From: Sycon ciliatum
Lineage: Eukaryota; Porifera; Calcarea; Leucosolenida; Sycettidae
NCBI RefSeq assembly: GCF_964019385.1
Contig: NC_088647.1
Coordinates: 11,281,227 to 11,345,226, forward strand
DNA length: 64,000 nucleotides
Direction of reading: 5' to 3'
Shown here: positions 25,860 to 36,927 of the stretch, in pieces
Numbering within the stretch: the first letter of the stretch is position 1
Layout: every line of letters begins with the position of its first letter
Program-made: the position numbers and the translations under genes
Notes under the pieces: generated by a model
What the model was told of the DNA's origin: nothing
Seen by the model: the letters and a program-made list of their open reading frames with translations, nothing else
Databases searched by the model: none

Positions 25860-28800
25860 TATAACAAGACCCAGCTGCAATATGAGTGACCGCTTTGATT
25901 TTATTTTTGGTTTGCTTGTAGGCCGCTGGCACCCGCATTCAGTGACGCTGAACATTACGCACTGCTGCGAATAGTTTAGTCGCAAAGTGAAGAATCACGG
26001 GCAAAAAGACCCAAAACTTCGAGATAGGTTCTGTTCAGCTTTGAGCAGCCCTGGGCGAGTTGTTTATTGAAATGTGGCATTTTTCCTTGGTGCACTTCCC
26101 TATGTCCAGTTATACAACAACATCAGGGTGGCGATGGTCAGTTCTTGAGCTTCGAACGGGCAAAAAGGTAAGAAATTGTCGCTTTTTGACACTTCGTGTC
26201 CACGTTTCACTTTCAACGTACCTCTCTATAACAAGACCCAGCTGCAATATGAGTGACCGATTTGATTTGATTTTTGGTTTTCTTGTAGGCCGCTGGCACC
26301 CGCATTCAATGATGCTGAACATTTGGCACTGCTGCGAATAGTTTAGTCGCAAAGTGAAGAATCACAGGCAAAAAGGCCCAAAACTTCGAGATAGGTTCTG
26401 TTCAGCTTTGAGCAGCCCTGGGCGAGTTGTTTATTGAAATGTGGCATTTTTTCTTGGTGCACTTCCCTATGTCCAGGAAAACAACAAGATGAGGGTGGCG
26501 ATGGTCAGTTCTTGAGCTTCGAACGGGCAGAAAGGTGAGAAATTGTCGCTTTTTGACCATTTGTGTCCACGTGTCACTTTCAACGTACCTCTCTATAACA
26601 GGACCCAGCAGCAATATGAGTGACCGCTTTGATTTGATTTTTGGTTTGCTTGTAGGCCGCTGGCACCCGCATTCAGTGACGCTGAACATTTGGCACTGCT
26701 GCGAATAGTTTAGTCGCAAAGTGAAGAATCACGGACAAAAAGGCCCAAAACTTCGAGATAGGTTCTGTTCAGCTTTGAGCAGCCCTGGGCGAGTTGTTTA
26801 TTGAAATGTGGCATTTTTTCTTGGTGCACTTCCCTATGTCCAGTTATACAACAAGATCAGGGTGGCGATGGTCAGTTCGTGAGCTTCGAACGGGCAGAAA
26901 GGTGAGAAATTGTCGCTTTTTGACCATTTGTGTCCACGCGTCACTTTCAACGTACCTCTCTATAACAAGAGCCAGCAGCAATATGAGTGACCGCTTTGAT
27001 TTGATTTTTGGTTTGCATGTAGGCCGCTGGCACCCGCATTCAGTGACGCTGAACATTTGGCAATGCTGCGAATAGTTTAGTCGCAAAGTGAAGAATCACG
27101 GGCAAAAAGGCCCAAAACTTCGAGATAGGTTCTGTTCAGCTTTGAGCAGCCCTGGGCGAGTTGTTTATTGAAATGTGGCATTTTTTCTGGGTACACTTCC
27201 CTATGTCCAGAAATACAACAAGATCAGAGTGGCGATGGTCAGTTTTTGAGCTTCGAACGGGCAGAAAGGTGAGAAATTGTCGCTTTTTGACACTTTGTGT
27301 CCACGTTTCACTTTCAACGTACCTCTCTATAACAAGACCCAGCTGCAATATGAGTGACCGATTTGATTTGATTTTTGGTTTTCTTGTAGGCCGCTGGCAC
27401 CCGCATTCAATGATGCTGAACATTTGGCACTGCTGCGAATAGTTTAGTCGCAAATTGAAGAATCACGGGCAAAAAGGCCCAAAACTTCGAGATAGGTTCT
27501 GTTCAGCTTTGAGCAGCCCTGGGCGAGTTGTTTATTGAAATGTGTCATTTTTTCTTGGTGCACTTCCCTATGTCCAGCTATACAACAAGATCAGGGTGGC
27601 GATGGTCAGTTCTTGAGCTTCGAACGGGCAGAAAGGTGAGAAATTGTCGCTTTTTGACCATTTGTGTCCACGTGTCACTTTCAACGTACCCCTCTATAAC
27701 AAGACCCAGCTGCAATATGAGTGACCGCTTTGATTTGATTTTTGGTTTGCTTGTAGGCCGCTGGCACCCGCATTCAGTGACGCTGAACATTTGGCACTGC
27801 TGCGAATAGTTTAGTCGCAAAGTGAAGAATCACGGGCAAAAAGGCCCAAAACTTCAAGATAGGTTCTGTTCAGCTTTGAGCAGCCCTGGGCGAGTTGTTT
27901 ATTGAAATGTGGCATTTTTTCTTGGTGCACTTGTCTATGTCCAGCTATACAACAAGATCAGGGTGGCGATGGTCAGTTCTTGAGCTTCGAACGGGCAGAA
28001 AGGTGAGAAATTGTCGCTTTTTGACCATTTGTGTCCACGTGTCACTTTCAACGTACCTCTCTATAACAAGACCCAGCTGCAATATGAGTGACCGCTTTGA
28101 TTTTATTTTTGGTTTGCTTGTAGGCCGCTGGCACCCTGATTTCTTGACGCTGAACATTTGGCACTGCTACGAATAGTTTAGTCGAAAAGTGAAGAATCAC
28201 GGGAAAAGGACCAAAACTTCGAGATAGGTTCTGTTCAGCTTTGAGCAGCCCTGGGCGAGTTGTTTATTGAAATATGGCATTTTTTCTTGGTACACTTCCC
28301 TATGTCCAGGAATACAACAAGATCAGGGTGGCGATGGTCAGTTCTTGAGCTTCGAACGGGCAGAAAGGTGAGAAATTGTCGCTTTTTGACCATTTGTGTC
28401 CACGTGTCACTTTCAACGTACCTCTCTATAACAAGACCCAGCAGCAATATGAGTGACCGCTTTGATTTGATTTTTGGTTTGCTTGTAGGCCGCTGGCACC
28501 CGCATTCAATGATGCTGAACATTTGGCACTGCTGCGAATAGTTTAGTCGCAAAGTGAAGAATCACGGGCAAAAAGGCCCAAAACTTCGAGATAGGTTCTG
28601 TTCAGCTTTGAGCAGCCCTGGGCGAGTTGTTTATTGAAATGTGGCATTTTTTCTTGGTGCACTTCCCTATGTCCAGCTATACAACAAGATCAGGGTGGCG
28701 ATGGTCAGTTCTTGAGCTTCGAACGGGCAGAAAGGTGAGAAATTGTCGCTTTTTGACCATTTGTGTCCACGTGTCACTTTCAACGTACCTCTCTATAACA

Positions 28801-30640
28801 AGACCCAGCTGCAATATGAGTGACCGCTTTTATTTGATTTTTGGTTTGCTTGTAGGCCGCTGGCACCCGCATTCAGTGACGCGAAACATTTGGCACTGCT
28901 ACGAATAGTTTAGTCGCAAAGTGAAGAATCACGGGCAAAAGGCCCAAAACTTCGAGATAGGTTCTGTTCAGCTTTGAGCAACCCTGGGCGAGTTGTTTAT
29001 TGAAATGTGGCATATTTTCTTGGTCCACATACCTATGTCCAGCTATACAACAAGATCAGGGTGGCGATTGTCAGTTCTTGAGCTTCGAACGGGCAGAAAG
29101 GTGAGAAATTGTCGCTTTTTGACCATTTGTGTCCACGTGTCACTTTCAACGTACCTCTCTATAACAAGACCCAGCTGCAATATGAGTGACCGCTTTGATT
29201 TTATTTTTGGTTTGCTTGTAGGCCGCTGGCACCCGCATTCAGTGACGCTGAACATTACGCACTGCTGCGAATAGTTTAGTCGCAAAGTGAAGAATCACGG
29301 GCAAAAAGACCCAAAACTTCGAGATAGGTTCTGTTCAGCTTTGAGCAGCCCTGGGCGAGTTGTTTATTGAAATGTGGCATTTTTCCTTGGTGCACTTCCC
29401 TATGTCCAGTTATACAACAACATCAGGGTGGCGATGGTCAGTTCTTGAGCTTCGAACGGGCAGAAAGGTGAGAAATTGTCGCTTTTTGACACTTCGTGTC
29501 CACGTTTCACTTTCAACGTACCTCTCTATAACAAGACCCAGCTGCAATATGAGTGACCGATTTGATTTGATTTTTGGTTTTCTTGTAGGCCGCTGGCACC
29601 CGCATTCAATGATGCTGAACATTTGGCACTGCTGCGAATAGTTTAGTCGCAAAGTGAAGAATCACAGGCAAAAAGGCCCAAAACTTCGAGATAGGTTCTG
29701 TTCAGCTTTGAGCAGCCCTGGGCGAGTTGTTTATTGAAATGTGGCATTTTTTCTTGGTGCACTTCCCTATGTCCAGGAAAACAACAAGATGAGGGTGGCG
29801 ATGGTCAGTTCTTGAGCTTCGAACGGGCAGAAAGGTGAGAAATTGTCGCTTTTTGACCATTTGTGTCCACGTGTCACTTTCAACGTACCTCTCTATAACA
29901 GGACCCAGCAGCAATATGAGTGACCGCTTTGATTTGATTTTTGGTTTGCTTGTAGGCCGCTGGCACCCGCATTCAGTGACGCTGAACATTTGGCACTGCT
30001 GCGAATAGTTTAGTCGCAAAGTGAAGAATCACGGACAAAAAGGCCCAAAACTTCGAGATAGGTTCTGTTCAGCTTTGAGCAGCCCTGGGCGAGTTGTTTA
30101 TTGAAATGTGGCATTTTTTCTTGGTGCACTTCCCTATGTCCAGTTATACAACAAGATCAGGGTGGCGATGGTCAGTTCGTGAGCTTCGAACGGGCAGAAA
30201 GGTGAGAAATTGTCGCTTTTTGACCATTTGTGTCCACGCGTCACTTTCAACGTACCTCTCTATAACAAGAGCCAGCAGCAATATGAGTGACCGCTTTGAT
30301 TTGATTTTTGGTTTGCATGTAGGCCGCTGGCACCCGCATTCAGTGACGCTGAACATTTGGCAATGCTGCGAATAGTTTAGTCGCAAAGTGAAGAATCACG
30401 GGCAAAAAGGCCCAAAACTTCGAGATAGGTTCTGTTCAGCTTTGAGCAGCCCTGGGCGAGTTGTTTATTGAAATGTGGCATTTTTTCTGGGTACACTTCC
30501 CTATGTCCAGAAATACAACAAGATCAGAGTGGCGATGGTCAGTTTTTGAGCTTCGAACGGGCAGAAAGGTGAGAAATTGTCGCTTTTTGACACTTTGTGT
30601 CCACGTTTCACTTTCAACGTACCTCTCTATAACAAGACCC
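25860..30640 (+). repeat. Nine-monomer block duplication (period 3300 bp)
   Basis: Private variants near 25.9-27.3 kb recur 3300 bp later near 29.2-30.6 kb: GAACATTACGCACTGC, AAAAAGACCCAAAAC, TTTTTCCTTGG, CAACAACATCAGGG, ACTTCGTGTCC, CAGGAAAACAACAAGATGAG, ATAACAGGACCC, CAGTTCGTGAGC and TTTGCATGTAGG. The shared core is four to five monomers, and the offset is nine units. Confidence 0.85.
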
Positions 30641-32562
30641 AGCTGCAATATGAGTGACCGCTTTGATTTGATTTTTGGTTTTCTTGTAGGCCGCTGGCAC
30701 CCGCATTGAATAATGCTGAACCTTTGGCACTGCTGCGAATAGTTTAGTCGCAAAGTGAAGAATCACGGGCAAAAAGGCCCAAAACTTCGAGATAGGTTCT
30801 GTTCAGCTTTGAGCAGCCCTGGGCGAGTTGTTTATTGAAATGTGGCATTTTTCCTCGGTGCACTTCCCTATGTCCAGTTATACAACAACATCAGGGTGGC
30901 GATGGTCAGTTCTTGAGCTTCGAACGGGCAGAAAGGTGAGAAATTGTCGCTTTTTGACACTTTGTGTCCACGTTTCACTTTCAACGCACCTCTCTATAAC
31001 AAGACCCAGCTGCAATATGAGTGACCGATTTGATTTGATTTTTGGTTTTCTTGTAGGCCGCTGGCACCCGCATTCAATGATGCTGAACATTTGGCACTGC
31101 TACGAATAGTTTAGTCGAAAAGTGAAGAATCACGGGCAAAAGGACCAAAACTTCGAGATAGGTTCTGTTCAGCTTTGAGCAGCCCTGGGCGAGTTGTTTA
31201 TTGAAATGTGGCATTTTTTCTTGGTGCACTTCTCTATGTCCAGCTATACAACAAGATCAGGGTGGCGATGGTCAGTTCTTGAGCTTCGAACGGGCAGAAA
31301 GGTGAGAAATTGTCGCTTTTTGACCATTTGTGTCCACGTGTCACTTTCAACGTACCTCTCTATAACAAGACCCAGCTGCAATATGAGTGACCGCTTTGAT
31401 TTGATTTTTGGTTTGCTTGTAGGCCGCTGGCACCCTGATTCCGTGACGCTGAACATTTGGCACTGCTACGAATAGTTTAGTCGAAAAGTGAAGAATCACG
31501 GGCAAAAGGACCAAAACTTCGAGATAGGTTCTGTTCAGCTTTGAGCAGCCCTGGGCGAGTTGTTTATTGAAATATGGCATTTTTTCTTGGTACACTTCCC
31601 TATGTCCAGGAATACAACAAGATCAGGGTGGCGATGGTCAGTTCTTGAGCTTCGAACGGGCAGAAAGGTGAGAAATTGTCGCTTTTTGACCATTTGTGTC
31701 CACGTGTCACTTTCAACGTACCTCTCTATAACAAGACCCAGCAGCAATATGAGTGACCGCTTTGATTTGATTTTTGATTTGCTTGTAGGCCGCTGGCACC
31801 CGCATTCAATGATGCTGAACATTTGGCACTGCTGCGAATAGTTTAGTCGCAAAGTGAAGAATCACGGGCAAAAAGGCCCAAAACTTCGAGATAGGTTCTG
31901 TTCAGCTTTAAGCAGCCCTGGGCGAGTTGTTTATTGAAATGTGGCATTTTTTCTTGGTGCACTTCCCTATGTCCAGCTATCCAACAAGATCAGGGTGGCG
32001 ATGGTCAGTTCTTGAGCTTCGAACGGGCAGAAAGGTGAGAAATTGTCGCTTTTTGACCATTTGTGTCCACGTGTCACTTTCAACGTACCTCTCTATAACA
32101 AGACCCAGCTGCAATATGAGTGACCGCTTTGATTTGATTTTTGGTTTGCTTGTAGGCCGCTGGCACCCGCATTCAGTGACGCTGAACATTTGGCACTGCT
32201 GCGAATAGTTTAGTCGCAAAGTGAAGAATCACGGGCAAAAAGGCCCAAAACTTCGAGATAGGTTCTGTTCAGCTTTGAGCAGCCCTGGGCGAGTTGTTTA
32301 TTGAAATGTGGCATTTTTTCTTGGTGCACTTCTCTATGTCCAGCTATACAACAAGATCAGGGTGGCGATGGTCAGTTCTTGAGCTTCGAACGGGCAGAAA
32401 GGTGAGAAATTGTCGCTTTTTGACCATTTGTGTCCACGTGTCACTTTCAACGTACCCCTCTATAACAAGACCCAGCTGCAATATGAGTGACCGCTTAGAT
32501 TTGATTTTTGGTTTGCTTGTAGGCCGCTGGCACCCGCATTCAGTGACGCTGAACACTTGGCA

Positions 32563-32566
32563 CTGC
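32563..32566 (+). other. Target-site duplication CTGC (left copy)
   Basis: The interrupted monomer reads GGCA-CTGC before the element and CTGC-TGCGAATAG after it. The uninterrupted monomer reads GGCACTGCTGCGAATAG, so CTGC was duplicated on insertion. Four-base duplications are usual for gypsy-group elements. Confidence 0.9.
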
Positions 32567-33104
32567 TGTTACGGAATTTCTCCCCACCCCTTTGCCTTCA
32601 CACCACACAACCGTTCGTTGACTCATCTGTTGGCTCCAAGAATACTTTATCAAAATAAGAACTGATGGCGAAGAGAGCGGGGGAGAAAGACAACGAAATA
32701 ATAAACAACCAACAGTAATAAACAGAGAAACGGCGAACACATCGAAACGACCAATGAGCGACCAGTACGTACGATACATGTGACTAGAACCAAGACAACA
32801 ACATCGTGGACGAATCACACCACTCCCTCACACCCGAACTCGACTCGCACAGCGCATGCTCCACATAATCCACGCATGCGCGACAACTAGTTAGACAAAC
32901 GCACTCACTCAGGCAGAAGCAGATCCACACTCTCTGACAACGCATATACTACATACACCACGTCATACACATCACACCCATATACTGCACACCCCGCATC
33001 ACTCCCGTACAGACAGCAGACCATATTTGACACCGGACAAGACAAGACAACGAGACCAGGAACAACAACGGATGTAAATAATAAGCGAATCGAATTTCGT
33101 AACA
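32567..33104 (-). repeat. 3' LTR (538 bp)
   Basis: It begins TGTTACGGAATTTC and ends GAATTTCGTAACA on the plus strand, giving 7-bp terminal inverted repeats. It matches 39629-40166 at 537 of 538 positions by eye. As the downstream LTR in the sense (minus) direction it should carry the polyadenylation signal; only a GATAAA variant was noticed, with no AATAAA. An internal perfect 8-bp inverted repeat lies at 32852-32881. Confidence 0.95.
32852..32881. other. GCGCATGC...GCATGCGC inverted repeat in the LTR
   Basis: Perfect 8-bp arms (32852-32859 and 32874-32881) are separated by 14 bases. The same structure is in the other LTR. It could be a dimeric protein-binding site or a hairpin in the transcript; no function can be assigned. 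Confidence 0.55.
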
Positions 33105-33116
33105 CAGCCTCCCCTA
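33105..33116 (-). other. Polypurine tract (plus-strand primer)
   Basis: On the sense strand the bases immediately before the 3' LTR read TAGGGGAGGCTG, a G/A-rich run abutting TGTTACG. Purine tracts at this position prime second-strand DNA synthesis in LTR elements. Part of it lies in a perfect 6-bp inverted repeat (CCTCCC/GGGAGG, 33108-33124). Confidence 0.7.
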
Positions 33117-33140
33117 ATGGGAGGAGTCGACCACGACTCC
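33108..33140. other. Two adjacent hairpins overlapping the polypurine tract
   Basis: CCTCCC-ctaat-GGGAGG (33108-33124) is followed by AGGAGTCG-acca-CGACTCCT (33122-33141), an 8-bp perfect stem. The two share bases, so they are alternative folds. Confidence 0.55.
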
Positions 33141-33218
33141 TTACAGAGAATAGGGATTACTATGGAGAGAATTATGGTGATTTATGAATTAGGGTTTATA
33201 AAATGTGTAGGTCGTCCT

Positions 33219-33251
33219 CCACCATGACCTCAATGAGAGGTGTCATGGTGG
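33219..33251. other. 13-bp imperfect inverted repeat
   Basis: CCACCATGACCTC pairs with GAGGTGTCATGGTGG around an AATGA loop, with a 2-base bulge. It lies about 115 bp from the 3' LTR and is a strong predicted hairpin in the element RNA. Confidence 0.65.
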
Positions 33252-33792
33252 CCCGGTGTTTGCTTGTAGTTGGTCCGTCTTCTTGGTACCTTGTCCCTTC
33301 ATGTCCGGTGATGTTGTAGATCATGCTGGCTGGGTCCCGGAATGCTCGAGCCCTCGGAATAGGAAAAGATAAGAGAGGCAGAGCATGGCAGTAATAATTT
33401 CATTAGCCTTAAGTAATTTTGCATTGTTTACTAGAAAGACGACTGCCGACCCTGGCAGAATGCGGAAAACAATAATTATTGTGCAAAAATGGTGGTCAAG
33501 GTACGGGAAGGCACGCATTGCCCCCCCCCCCCTGGATGTGTCGAATGCATCGTGGATAGTTATCATCATGGCGAAAAACTCATAATACCCGTTGTCATCC
33601 AGTACCAAAGCCGAGTGTAAAGAAATATCGGCCGAAACCCTCAATGCAAATGTATGTGTAAGTGTATGTATATCTACTTGTGTTTTCCTTTACTTGTGTC
33701 CATGCCTTCCGTGGAGCTTCTTGTTAGCGACACAACGCGTCCGTTGTCAGGTTCTCCAGAAGTGCACGCACTTTTCTGATGTCAGACAATCC

Positions 33793-33822
33793 TGTCGTCC
33801 CACGACGCTGTCGTCCCACGAC
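33793..33822. repeat. Tandem pair of small hairpin units
   Basis: Two copies of TGTCGTCCCACGAC, 16 bp apart. Each is itself a 5-bp perfect hairpin GTCGT-ccc-ACGAC. They lie just before a T25 run. Confidence 0.7.
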
Positions 33823-33835
33823 ATATATTCTTATC

Positions 33836-33860
33836 TTTTTTTTTTTTTTTTTTTTTTTTT
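33836..33860. repeat. T25 homopolymer
   Basis: Twenty-five consecutive T residues on the plus strand, poly(A) in the sense of the retrotransposon. It may be the tail of an old retroposed insert, or simple slippage. Confidence 0.9.
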
Positions 33861-34037
33861 CAACATTCGGCAATGTGGAGTTCTACACTGAACCTGGCAG
33901 CCGTCGATCCTCTGTCTGAGGCTGGATACGGAGTCTGAAACTGTACCAAGTCGTCCAAAAATTAACAATAAACTGTGCGATTGATCCGTCGTGAGCCCAA
34001 CGTTCGTTCGACGTGGAGTACTATCTCTGCAGCCCAC

Positions 34038-34038
<1 letters not shown>

Positions 34039-34072
<34 letters not shown>
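34039..34072. repeat. T34 homopolymer
   Basis: Thirty-four consecutive T residues, a second internal poly(A) on the sense strand. Homopolymers this long are hard to sequence, so the exact length is uncertain. Confidence 0.9.
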
Positions 34073-34076
<4 letters not shown>

Positions 34077-34218
34077 ATGGCTGGCTGCCTGCCTGCTGTA
34101 TTCTGCTGGTTCTATGTTTTCTATGTCATACACTGCGCCGCCATAACATCTGAATGGACACGGCAGTAGGTGAAGCACGGTCTACCCCGTGAGACGGAGG
34201 GGAGGGCTATGCAAAGGA

Positions 34219-34382
34219 GAGGGCTATGTTACGAATTTGTATTATGACTATGATTTACAAGTGTGCACGCGAGTACGGTGTGGATACTCTACTGGACACT
34301 GACGGCATGACTCCACTCGACTTCGCCCCGTCCTACTCTGGTGGTACATGTTCGGAGCGGAGGGCTGTGTAACGGATTTCGT
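34219..34382 (+). repeat. Segment flanked by imperfect 22-23 bp direct repeats
   Basis: GAGGGCTATGTTACGAATTT (34219-34238) and GAGGGCTGTGTAACGGATTT (34360-34379) resemble each other and the LTR start TGTTACGGAATTT. They bracket about 120 bp holding a small plus-strand open frame. This could be a small insertion or duplication just beyond the pol stop. Confidence 0.4.
34244..34372 (+). other. Short antisense open frame with an ankyrin-like motif
   Basis: Forty-two codons from ATG to TAA, opposite to the direction of the retrotransposon. It includes GVDTLLDTDGMTPLDFA, which resembles the DxxGxTPLHxA turn of an ankyrin repeat. A single partial repeat is weak evidence. It may be a captured fragment of a host gene or chance. 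No upstream exon or promoter was identified. Confidence 0.2.
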
Positions 34383-34393
34383 CTCGTATTGAT

Positions 34394-36927
34394 TTAGTTT
34401 GTCCCGGGCCGTTGTCCGGAATGTAACCGAGCATAAAACCCAACTGGGCGGTGCGCACCCTCCCGACGCGGGCGTGATGCTGTGCTGGCCGGGGTAGGCT
34501 GATTCACGGTAAATGGTGCCGGCACCGATTCTTCTACTGGTGTGGATTGAGAAACAGGGGGAGCCGCCGGGGCTAATGTCACTGTCCCCCGGACGGGTTT
34601 AATCCTGTCTACATGTACCGAGGTCGACCGCATGTGTCGCGGTGAGGGGAGGGGACCCACCCGAGTTAGGTCAACTGTGGTACCCGTGATGCCCTTAATC
34701 TGCCAAGGTCCCGTCCAGTACCGATGTAATTTAGGAGAGACCCCTTTGGGGGGTGGGGCATGTAACCAGACATAAGAGTTAATGACATATACCGGCACTT
34801 TACACTTGCTGTCGTACACCGTTTTAGCAACTTTGTGTCTGTGGTTTAACCGTTGGCGGACCAAAAGAAAACATTCGGCGAGACGTAAGCGAAGATCGCG
34901 AACAAAGAGAGCAACGTTTGGTTCGTTATCCCGAGGGATAGGAAAAATAAGGTGCAGCGGAAGGCGGAGTTCGCGACCAAACATAAGAAACGCGGGTGTA
35001 AATCCTGTAACGTTGTGAACAGAAGAGTTGTAAGCCAATTGAACCAGAGGGAGAAATTCGTCCCACCGAGGGACATCGTTCAGGTGAGAGATAAAGGTTT
35101 TCAATGAGGCTTTGATAGTCCTGTTAGCTCTCTCTACTAGGCCGTCGCTCTGCGGTCGGTAGGGAGTGGTTTTCGTCTTTTTGATGTTTAACAATGTACA
35201 TAGGTCCCGAATCAGAGCATTTTCGAAGCTTAACCCCTGGTCTGTATGGATTGAGTATGGGACGCCAAGGACACACACCAATTTATTGATAAGAGCACGG
35301 GCCACGGTACCGCTGGTCTGGTCGGGTATACCAATGATTGTGAGCCACTTCGTAAAATAATCTCCGATGACAAGTACATATTGATTTCCGCTTTTAGAAA
35401 GTGGGAATGGGCCCATAATGTCCATAGCAATAACCTCTAGAGGGAAACCCACTTTAATGGTGCCAAGTGGCGCTTTGTTCTTTCGAGTTGGAAACTTGGA
35501 AACTTCGCATTCTGGACAAATTTCGCAAAAAAGGCGTACCTCGGTTGATAAGCCAGGCCAGTAAAAGAAATCGCGGAGACGTTGTAGAGTACGTTCTGTG
35601 CCAAAGTGACCCGCCGTAGGATTTGCGTGAGCGAGTTCTAGCACCATGGGTCTCAGGGCGGTGGGCACAATTAATTGGCGGCCCGAACGACCGGGTAGCT
35701 GACGATAGAGAGTGTGATTCTCGACTGCAAGAGACGACGCCTGGTTGAGAAGAACTTTAACGGGATAGGGGTCCCCTGGTAACGCCTCCTCTTGAGCCTG
35801 CAGTCTTTCTATCACTAGGTTTAGGTGTGGGTCTGTTTGTGTGTTTTGTTTGACCTGTGCTGGATCGACTGTGGTAATAAAATTAACCGTTGCTGGACTA
35901 GATGGCGGATCGTCGGCGCGAGAGAGACCGTCGGCGTTTAGGTGGCGGGCCCCCGGGCGGTGTTCGATAGCAAAATTAAACTCAGCCAGTATTTGCTGCC
36001 AACGTGCAAGTTGTCCGGACGGGTCTTTAAACGAGAGCAGCCATTTCAAACTACTATGGTCTGTACGCAGCAAAAATGGTTGAGAAATCAGGTATACTTT
36101 AAAGTGGGGTAAAGCCCACACCACTGCCAACAGCTCCCGTCTAGTGACGGAGTAGTTTCGTTCAGCCGGGTTAAGACTGCGGCTGGCGAATGCAATAGGA
36201 TGTTCTTTACCATCGGGCCCCACTTGGGACAAAACCGCACCCAGGCCTGTATTGGATGCATCCGTGTCAATGAGGAAAGGTTGAGTAAAATCCGGAAATG
36301 CCAATACCGGTGCTTTTGTGAGGGCGTTGCAGAGTGTCTGAAAAGCAGTGTCTTGAGGGCCGGACCAGTGGAATGTGGCATCTTTTTTGCAAAGAGAATT
36401 GAGTGGCGCCGCAATGGAACTAAAGTTGGGAACAAAACGGCGGTAGTAACCGGCGAATCCTAGAAAAGTTTGCAGAGCCGTAAGCGTCGTTGGTGTCTTC
36501 CAGTTCATGACAGCCTCAATTTTGCGGGGATCAGCATGTAAGCCAGACTTAGAAACGACGAACCCTAGGAAGGCGACCTCTTGTTTAAGGAACTGGCACT
36601 TAGATGGTTTCACTTTTAGACCTGCCGTCTGTAAGGCACTCAAGACCGTCTCTAGTTGCGCGATGTGATCCGAAAAAGACTTCGAAAAAATGATGATATC
36701 GGCCAAATATACGAGGCAGAAAATGGGCGACAACCCCCGTAAGACCGCATTCATTAACCTTTGAAACGTGGCTGGGGCGTTTGATAACCCGAACGGCATG
36801 CGAGTGAACTGATAAAGTCCGTGTGGCGTTACAAATGCTGACTTGTGTTTGTCCTCTGGATTAAGGGGAACTTGCCAATACCCCGATTGTAGGTCTAGGG
36901 TGGAAAAGAATTCTGCCCCCCCCCCCC
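34394..36927 (-). CDS. pol: pol part 2: reverse transcriptase C-half, RNase H, integrase
   Basis: Continues pol after the C-run frameshift. The open frame runs from the C tract to a TAA at 34394; its first ATG is at 36799 (801 codons, residues numbered from there). Residues 1-120 are reverse transcriptase palm and thumb (MPFGLSNAPATFQRLMN). The YxDD box at 31-34 reads YLAD, with Ala replacing the first metal-binding Asp. RNase H covers about 165-295 with D180, E222, D247 and D290 in Ty3-like spacing. Integrase has an H391/H398/C428/C431 zinc site and D460, D520 and E556 (a D-35-E), so its catalytic triad is intact. A GPY/F-like module (YWTGPWQI, 694-701) follows, and the tail is Pro-rich. No chromodomain was seen. 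The start is set by the frame, not by a Met: in a working element this is one Gag-Pol polyprotein. Confidence 0.93.
36701..36703 (-). other. Active-site substitution in RT: YLAD for YLDD
   Basis: The sense codon is GCC (Ala) where a GAY Asp codon is expected in ...CLVYLxDIIIFS. The first Asp of YxDD binds catalytic metal in all known retroviral-type reverse transcriptases. A single A-to-C change would explain it. Confidence 0.85.

Larger units (their letters stand above)
158..32566 (+). repeat. 367-bp satellite array, left part (about 88 copies)
   Basis: Head-to-tail copies of a 366-367 bp monomer. The landmark gttgtttattgaaatgtgg recurs at 403, 769, 1136, 1503 and so on to 32294, giving 88 unit starts at a mean spacing of 366.6 bp. 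Copies are highly similar, and all are in the same orientation. The 366/367 difference is mostly an A4 versus A5 run in gggcAAAAAggccc. Recognisable classes differ at linked sites: CTGGGTACAC with CACGTTTC; CACGCGTC with GAGCCAGCAG; GGAATACAAC with GAAATATGGC; CACATCCCTA; TGCAATAGGAG. The last class was seen only between about 4.8 and 21.2 kb. The array is interrupted at 32566 by the LTR retrotransposon. No gene is supported inside it. Confidence 0.97.
33117..34393 (-). other. Non-coding region between pol and the 3' LTR (env position)
   Basis: About 1.28 kb with no recognisable envelope gene. It contains a 13-bp imperfect hairpin (33219-33251), a C12 run (33521-33532), two tandem GTCGTCCCACGAC hairpin units (33793-33822), a T25 run (33836-33860) and a T34 run (34039-34072). 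The T runs are poly(A) on the sense strand. A 107-codon open frame on the sense strand (33321-33644) crosses the C run, resembles nothing I recognise and has no clear signal peptide, so it is not called a gene. Confidence 0.75.

Noticed and set aside
158..32566. CRISPR-like array of regular repeats
   Set aside because: The repeats are contiguous 367-bp units with no unique spacers; this is a eukaryotic satellite.
33321..33644. 107-codon sense-strand frame in the env position
   Set aside because: It crosses a C12 homopolymer, has no signal peptide or envelope motif, and matches nothing known to me.
34394..36927. Chromodomain at the integrase C-terminus
   Set aside because: After the GPY/F-like module the tail is Pro/Ser/Val-rich with no aromatic cage pattern.
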